Assembly (NCBI RefSeq): GCF_050529585.1
Contig: NZ_CP172882.1
Span: forward strand, 682,001 to 746,000
Source: Enterococcus_D sp050529585
GTDB lineage: Bacteria > Bacillota > Bacilli > Lactobacillales > Enterococcaceae
Reading direction: 5' to 3'
DNA length: 64,000 bases
Numbering within the stretch: position 1 is the stretch's first letter; every line of letters starts with the position of its first letter. A model generated the notes under the pieces. The model did no database searches and was not told the origin of the DNA. It was given only the letters and a program-made list of their open reading frames with translations. Below, piece after piece: positions 59,117-64,000 of this stretch. The position numbers and the translations under genes are program-made.

Positions 59117-61258
59117 TTACAAACAAGCAGACCGATAATTACCAGGTGTCACACCTTCGAATTGTTTGAAGACACGTATAAATGAATTTGTACTTTTGAA
59201 TCCAACTTTTTCAGCTACGATTTGGATCGTGAGTGTTTGTGTCGTTAATAGCTGCTTCGCTTTTTCAACACGTAACTGGTTTAAGTAGGGTTTAAAAGAC
59301 ATGCCTAAAGATTCTTTGATTAATTTACTTACATAAGGCTCGGTGAGATGGAATTGTTCGGCGATGTCCGTCAAACTTAGATCTTGGCAATAATATTTAT
59401 TGATATACTGAATGATTTCATCTGACTTACTGATAGTTGTATCATTTTTTTCTTTTATTTCTTTAAACATGCGTTCAAAAAGAGCCATCATTTTTTCTGT
59501 GATCATTGGATCAGAATAACCGTTTTTTATATGTGTGAACAATGTCTGATTCTTTTTGTAGAAATCTAGATAAGATATATCTTTGATTGTTGCCACTCGC
59601 TTGAGGGTTAAAGTATACGCCATCGAGAATTCTTGTAAATACGCTAATGTCGTTGTCAACGTAACATTTTTTGCTAATATCTGTTGTAAGATTTCTTTGG
59701 CGCGTGGGAAATCGTCTACCTTAATGGAATGAATCAACAGCTGTTCATCATCCACACTGTAATTGATTTTGATTGGTTCGGTACGAATAGCTAACGAAGT
59801 GGGATGCTCTTTTATCTCTGTATTGTAATAATCGACCCATTGACAAGTTTCGTGAAACGTCTCAATAAATGATTCCAGTGTATGGAACGGTTTAGAGAGA
59901 AGATAAGTAACTTTTAAGTCTAGGTTGATTTGTAACGCGTCTTTTAGTTGCTCCACTTCTTTCAGTATATTCACTATTTGTTCCTTATAAATAATCAGTA
60001 CGAATTGTTCTTCAGTGAAACTAATAAAATCATACGAAAATGTCGGACTTATTTTTTTGATCAATTGTTTCCTGATCTGAATGATTTCTTCTTTCTTTAA
60101 ATTGATTTCTTCGGATTTCTCGCCAAAAAAAGTGAAAAAAGCAAAGACACCTTGTTCTTCCTCAATCTTTTGCAGATGGAAGGAGTGTAATAATTTTGTG
60201 CTTGTTTCATAATCATATTTGCCAAATAACAAATTTTTCAAAAAAAGGTCTTTGACTTCATCTGGAATCGGTGTATCCACATGTGTCAATGAATGTGTTG
60301 ATTCAATCATTTGATGTAAGGCACGGTTGATATCATCAACTGTATATGTATCAGTTGTTCCTTTCTTGATTTCATTGAGAATCAAAAGGTATGGGCGATA
60401 AAATCGCCGACTTAAAAAGACAACCATAATCGAACCTACAAGAATCAATAGTAGGAGTGGAATAAGAAATGAAGAAACAGTAGAGAAAGGAATAGAAGTT
60501 CTCTGGTCCATTTGCAATTGAAAAGATACAAAAGGCAACACTTCTGATGATTTGGTTAAGGTCGTGCGAGTGGCGTTGATATCTTGTTGGATATCATTGT
60601 GGGAAAAATCAATCAATGAAGTTGAAGAATCATTGGTTGATAGGTATTGTTGATCTAGAATCATCAAATGATTGTCATTTGTACTTAATATTTCATCCTT
60701 TTTCCAATAGGCAAAGAAATAGAGCTCTTGATTTTCTATTTGTTCTTTATTGATAAAAATCAAACGATGATCTAACGTTTCAAAGACAGAAGAGGTAAAT
60801 TGTGCATTGGATAATAGATCTGCAATGACGCCGGATTCTGTTTTTATATTTAGAAACGTAAAAAAGTCAGGATAGACGAAATAACCATCTGAGCTGACCA
60901 CAATATTACTTGAAGGATTCATGATGCCTACAGAATACTCCGCTTGATTCATTAATAGAAAATTATTCCTGATTTCATCGTACATAGTTGAGAATAGTCC
61001 GTAATTCGTGTCAGGACTTTGAGAAAATTGAATAATGCTATCTTTAGTTGCTAAGAGCTTCATCGAGTTTAAAGCAAAGTGAAGTTGCTGATCTATTTTA
61101 TAGGCACTATTGTCTAAATCTAATTTGTTTTGCGCAGACTGTTCAATGGAACGTTGATTGATTTCGTTTCTGATGACAATAACCATAATTGCAAAAGTAT
61201 AGAGAACGATAATCGTTAAAAAAGTAAAAAATATTTTTCGATAGGTTTTTGATTTCAT
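59117..61258 (-). CDS. Membrane-bound AraC-family sensor-regulator
   Basis: A 713-residue one-component regulator. A helix near residues 10-30 and another near 265-290 frame an extracytoplasmic domain of about 240 residues. After the second helix, a cytoplasmic linker leads to a C-terminal AraC double helix-turn-helix (about 610-710: LSLTDIAEQFHLTEPYVSKL, then VGFKSTNSFIRVFKQF). ATG 61258 follows GAAGGAGGCC. It is divergent from the msm-type ABC operon across a 264-bp gap with a cre site, and is likely to activate it after sensing an external sugar or binding-protein state. The ligand is unknown. Confidence 0.8.
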   Translation of the reverse strand: MKSKTYRKIFFTFLTIIVLYTFAIMVIVIRNEINQRSIEQSAQNKLDLDNSAYKIDQQLHFALNSMKLLATKDSIIQFSQSPDTNYGLFSTMYDEIRNNFLLMNQAEYSVGIMNPSSNIVVSSDGYFVYPDFFTFLNIKTESGVIADLLSNAQFTSSVFETLDHRLIFINKEQIENQELYFFAYWKKDEILSTNDNHLMILDQQYLSTNDSSTSLIDFSHNDIQQDINATRTTLTKSSEVLPFVSFQLQMDQRTSIPFSTVSSFLIPLLLLILVGSIMVVFLSRRFYRPYLLILNEIKKGTTDTYTVDDINRALHQMIESTHSLTHVDTPIPDEVKDLFLKNLLFGKYDYETSTKLLHSFHLQKIEEEQGVFAFFTFFGEKSEEINLKKEEIIQIRKQLIKKISPTFSYDFISFTEEQFVLIIYKEQIVNILKEVEQLKDALQINLDLKVTYLLSKPFHTLESFIETFHETCQWVDYYNTEIKEHPTSLAIRTEPIKINYSVDDEQLLIHSIKVDDFPRAKEILQQILAKNVTLTTTLAYLQEFSMAYTLTLKRVATIKDISYLDFYKKNQTLFTHIKNGYSDPMITEKMMALFERMFKEIKEKNDTTISKSDEIIQYINKYYCQDLSLTDIAEQFHLTEPYVSKLIKESLGMSFKPYLNQLRVEKAKQLLTTQTLTIQIVAEKVGFKSTNSFIRVFKQFEGVTPGNYRSACL

Positions 61259-61457
61259 AAGGCCTCCTTCACTTCCTTTGGTAGCGGTTACAAACAATTA
61301 TATAGTCCATCATAAAAAAGTCAATCTGTTGCTGAATGGAGAAAAGTCGAAATTATCTTCATTTTTTAATACAATATACAAAAGTTAAGATAGATGATAT
61401 ATTTTGTGCATTTAGCAAAATATTGATGATTATCAAGATGGAATATCCAGTGTATAT

Positions 61458-61471
61458 TTAAAGCGCTTACT
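61458..61471 (+). promoter_or_regulatory. cre site before the sugar ABC operon
   Basis: TTAAAGCGCTTACT matches the CcpA consensus TGWAANCGNTNWCA at all but two positions, 51 bp before the binding-protein ATG. Confidence 0.5.
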
Positions 61472-61522
61472 TGATTGGTGGGCAAGGATTTCATAAAAAA
61501 TAGGAACTGAGGAGGAAACAAA

Positions 61523-62893
61523 ATGGGTAAGAGTAGAAAAGTAGGTGCAATGATTTCACTGTTTGCAATACCAATCTTATTGTCGGCTTGTGGAAATTCA
61601 AATAGTCCTTCAAATAGCGAGGGCACGGATGGGAAAACTGAAGTAAAGATCACTTGGCGTAATACGGGGGAAAATGACAAGATGACGCAGTATTTAAACA
61701 ATACCTTCATCCCGGAGTTTGAAAAAGAAAATACTGATATTAAGATTGTTTTATCGCCAATTACTGCAAGTGAGGGAGATTACTTTTCTAAAGTAGCACT
61801 TTCTATGCAATCTGAAAGTACTGCGCCGGATGTTGTAGCAGAAGATTCTTTTATGTTGAACTCCGATGCGAATGCAGGTTATTTAACGAATTTAGATGAT
61901 TATATTGCAGATTGGGATGAGTGGTCTAATTATACTGAAAATTTAAAGTCAGGTGTCATTGCTCAAGATGGCAGCACCTATGCGATTCCTGGTACATCTG
62001 ATTCCAGAGGGATCTGGTACAACAAGAACGTCTTTAAAAAAGCAGGTTTACCAGAAGAATGGCAACCAACAACATGGGCAGAAATCATCGAAGCTGCCGA
62101 AGCAATCAAAGCATCAGATGACGCAGTGATTCCATTTGGGATGGGCGTAGCAAAGGCAAATGGCGAATCGGTGTCAATGCAGACATTTGAAATGCTGCTT
62201 TATGGAACAAACGATACTTTGTATAGCAGTGAAACGAATAAATGGCACGTCAATACACAAGGCATTTTAGATTCTTTGCATTTTATTGATGATGTCTATA
62301 ATCAGAAAAAATTAGGTCCGTCTTTATCAGTGGCAATCAACAGCAATTATGGATCTGTCATGTTCCAAGATAAATTTCCTAATGATGAAGTGGGTATGTT
62401 GTTAGATGGATTTTGGAGTGCTGGGAATTGGACCGAAACTGGGGCGACACCTGTAGAGAATATGACAGAACGCTTTGGTTTTGCTGCCATGCCGACACAA
62501 AATGGTGGGGAACCGCCATTCACAACAATGGCGGGAGGCTGGACTTGGGCGATTCCTGAAAAAGCACAGAATAAAGAAGCCTCTTGGAAAGTGTTGCAGG
62601 CTTTGGGTGGTAAGGAACAACAAGCTGCACGAGCCGTTGCGGAAGGAAACTTGACTGTTCGGGATGATTCCGCAGAAATAAAGGAATACAAAGAACAGCC
62701 ATTTATTGAACAAGCAACAACTTTCTTGCAATATGCACACTTCCGTCCTGCAGATGATAAATATCCAAATGTGTCCGTTGAAATTCAAACGATGGTTGAG
62801 GCAGTTGCGACAGGAAGTAAATCGCCAGAAGATGCAGCGAAAGATTATGCAGCGAATGTGACAAGAATAGTTGGCGAAGATGCCATAGAGTAA
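61523..62893 (+). CDS. Sugar ABC transporter substrate-binding lipoprotein (MsmE-like)
   Basis: A 456-residue family 1 extracellular binding protein. The lipobox LLSACGN ends a signal peptide at about residue 22. Typical later parts include TEVKITWRNTGENDKMTQYL, the VVAEDSFMLNSDANAGYL stretch and the GGWTWAIPEKAQNKEASWKVL block. It is the first gene of an import operon with two permeases after it. No ATPase gene is in view, as usual when the shared MsmK ATPase serves several systems. The sugar, probably an oligosaccharide, cannot be told. Preceded by GAGGAGG. Confidence 0.85.
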   Translation: MGKSRKVGAMISLFAIPILLSACGNSNSPSNSEGTDGKTEVKITWRNTGENDKMTQYLNNTFIPEFEKENTDIKIVLSPITASEGDYFSKVALSMQSESTAPDVVAEDSFMLNSDANAGYLTNLDDYIADWDEWSNYTENLKSGVIAQDGSTYAIPGTSDSRGIWYNKNVFKKAGLPEEWQPTTWAEIIEAAEAIKASDDAVIPFGMGVAKANGESVSMQTFEMLLYGTNDTLYSSETNKWHVNTQGILDSLHFIDDVYNQKKLGPSLSVAINSNYGSVMFQDKFPNDEVGMLLDGFWSAGNWTETGATPVENMTERFGFAAMPTQNGGEPPFTTMAGGWTWAIPEKAQNKEASWKVLQALGGKEQQAARAVAEGNLTVRDDSAEIKEYKEQPFIEQATTFLQYAHFRPADDKYPNVSVEIQTMVEAVATGSKSPEDAAKDYAANVTRIVGEDAIE

Positions 62894-62985
62894 TTGTCAG
62901 AGAAAAAAATGTTTAGAGAGCGAAACTGAGCTAAGCAATCACCAGTTAGCTCTCTATGTTTGTTAAAAGAAAAGGAGCATAGTTT

Positions 62986-63879
62986 ATGGAACAGACGATG
63001 CAAAAAGACAAACAAATGTCTAACAATAAAAAGGCGCTTTTTTTCTTAATGCCCAGTTGGGTATTGTTGCTGATTTTCTTTGTTGGACCAGTGATTTTAA
63101 CATTTATATTTTCCTTTACCAATCTAGCGTTGACAGGAGTAGAAGCAAGTCAGTTAAGATTTATCGGCTTTGAGAATTTTACTCGGATGTTTAATGATCC
63201 TGACTTTCAAGTAAGTGTAGTGAGAACGCTTGTTTTCGTTATTTTTTCTGCTGTTATCGGTCAATGTTTTTTAGGATTCTTAGTTGCCTTTATGATGAGA
63301 GAAAAAAATCGTGCTTTTCGTAGGGTGATTGGCTTGATCATCATTGCTGCATGGGTGACCCCCGAAGTCGTCGTGTCATTTTGCTGGGTTGCTTTCCTAG
63401 GTGATAGTGGTACGGCTAACTGGTTGTTGGGCCTCTTTAACGTTGAACCTATTGCATGGTTGTTTACTTTTCCCATGATCAGTGTGGTCATCGCGAATAT
63501 TTGGCGAGGTACAGCATTTTCAATGATGGTATTTCAATCTGCTTTAGACGATATTCCTAAAGAAGTGGAAGAAGCTGCTGTTATGGATGGAGCGAGTCGT
63601 TGGCAAGTGATTTTAAGAATCACGATTCCCATGGTCAAAGGAACGATTGCGACGAATTTAATGCTGGTGACATTACAAACACTCGGTGTTTTCACGTTGA
63701 TATATACGATGACAGGCGGTGGCCCAGGCAATCAAACAGCAACGCTTCCAGTCTTCATGTATAAGCAAGCATTTGTTAGTTACCAGTTAGGATACGGCAC
63801 GGCAATTTCTTTAGTCTTATTGTTGATTGGTGCGATTGCCAGTATGATTTATATCAAATTGCTTAAAGTGAAAGTGTAG
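62986..63879 (+). CDS. Sugar ABC transporter permease (MsmF/MalF-like)
   Basis: A 297-residue inner permease with six membrane helices. The ATPase-docking EAA loop reads EAAVMDGASRWQVILRITIP (about residue 205-224). It pairs with the second permease starting at 63890. ATG 62986 follows AAAGGAG. The 92-bp gap after the binding-protein gene carries an imperfect GAGAGC repeat (around 62917 and 62949) that may form a hairpin. This could lower permease expression relative to the binding protein, as is common. Substrate follows from the binding protein and is unknown. Confidence 0.88.
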   Translation: MEQTMQKDKQMSNNKKALFFLMPSWVLLLIFFVGPVILTFIFSFTNLALTGVEASQLRFIGFENFTRMFNDPDFQVSVVRTLVFVIFSAVIGQCFLGFLVAFMMREKNRAFRRVIGLIIIAAWVTPEVVVSFCWVAFLGDSGTANWLLGLFNVEPIAWLFTFPMISVVIANIWRGTAFSMMVFQSALDDIPKEVEEAAVMDGASRWQVILRITIPMVKGTIATNLMLVTLQTLGVFTLIYTMTGGGPGNQTATLPVFMYKQAFVSYQLGYGTAISLVLLLIGAIASMIYIKLLKVKV

Positions 63880-63889
63880 GTGTAAAAAA

Positions 63890-64000
63890 ATGGTCAAGCG
63901 TGGTGAAAAAATCGAAACATTATTACATTATGTATTGCTCTCGTTATTGGCACTTTTATTTTTGCTTCCGCTGTTGTGGATGTTGGTAGCCTCAGTTGAT
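63890..64000 (+). CDS. Sugar ABC transporter permease, N-terminal fragment (MsmG/MalG-like)
   Basis: The first 37 codons of a second permease, cut by the window edge. The product begins MVKRGEKIETLLHY and has the first membrane helix, LLSLLALLFLLPLLWMLVAS, as in MalG/MsmG proteins. It starts 10 bp after the first permease. Confidence 0.8.
   Translation, partial: MVKRGEKIETLLHYVLLSLLALLFLLPLLWMLVASVD

Overview
The window is low-GC Bacillota DNA and most probably an Enterococcus chromosome. The pointers are a NapA-type antiporter of about the length I recall for Enterococcus hirae NapA, an AdcA-like zinc lipoprotein, Mga- and BglG-type regulators, T-box leaders, strong GGAGG ribosome sites and a tRNA without encoded CCA. 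Rhamnose use would suit the E. avium group or a neighbour, but the species is an inference. No IS element, prophage or CRISPR array was recognised.

Layout: (1) 1-570, the end of an adcA-like zinc-binding protein gene. (2) About 580-5285, a very AT-rich island and the most novel part. It holds a 30-residue peptide gene, a hairpin, a MccB/ThiF-like adenylating enzyme with a probable peptide-recognition domain, a single-ring Clp-type AAA+ ATPase and an MFS exporter. The order resembles microcin C operons (peptide, hairpin, mccB, MFS mccC), but the peptide does not end in Asn. Next to it lie a divergent 21-residue peptide gene and an XRE/TPR regulator that look like a pheromone-receptor pair. (3) 5513-11330, L-rhamnose catabolism (AraC regulator, rhaB, rhaA, rhaD, fucO). 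(4) 11576-17370, an AT-rich stretch with a broken GH1 glycosidase, an AraC regulator, a MupG-like (DUF871) protein and a lone PTS IIC. (5) 17371-19499, napA and an esterase on the minus strand.

(6) 19669-33314, a purine-ureide cluster: allC, allE, allD, the oxamate carbamoyltransferase genes allF-allG-allH, carbamate kinase, a PucR-type regulator, a ureidoglycine-glyoxylate aminotransferase and two transporters. Together they would take allantoate through ureidoglycine, ureidoglycolate and oxalurate to oxamate plus carbamoyl phosphate, and make ATP from the latter. Allantoinase is absent. (7) 33454-39364, an Asp-box membrane protein, an unusual SSB and a heterodimeric ABC exporter behind a leader peptide and attenuator. 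(8) 39572-48087, cysK with a T-box read here as methionine-specific, an SRAP protein, a 48-residue protein, an Mga-like regulator and a bgl operon controlled by antitermination.

(9) 48162-57398, an amidohydrolase coupled to an orphan potD, several oxidoreductases, an oppA-like gene behind a second T-box read as methionine-specific, and tRNA-Leu(CAG). (10) 57438-57985, three tandem repeats that look like three copies of a minus-strand small RNA with an anti-ribosome-site segment and a UCCCC loop. (11) 58086-64000, a YpfJ-like metalloprotease, a membrane-bound AraC regulator and the start of an msm-type sugar ABC operon with a cre site, cut by the window end.
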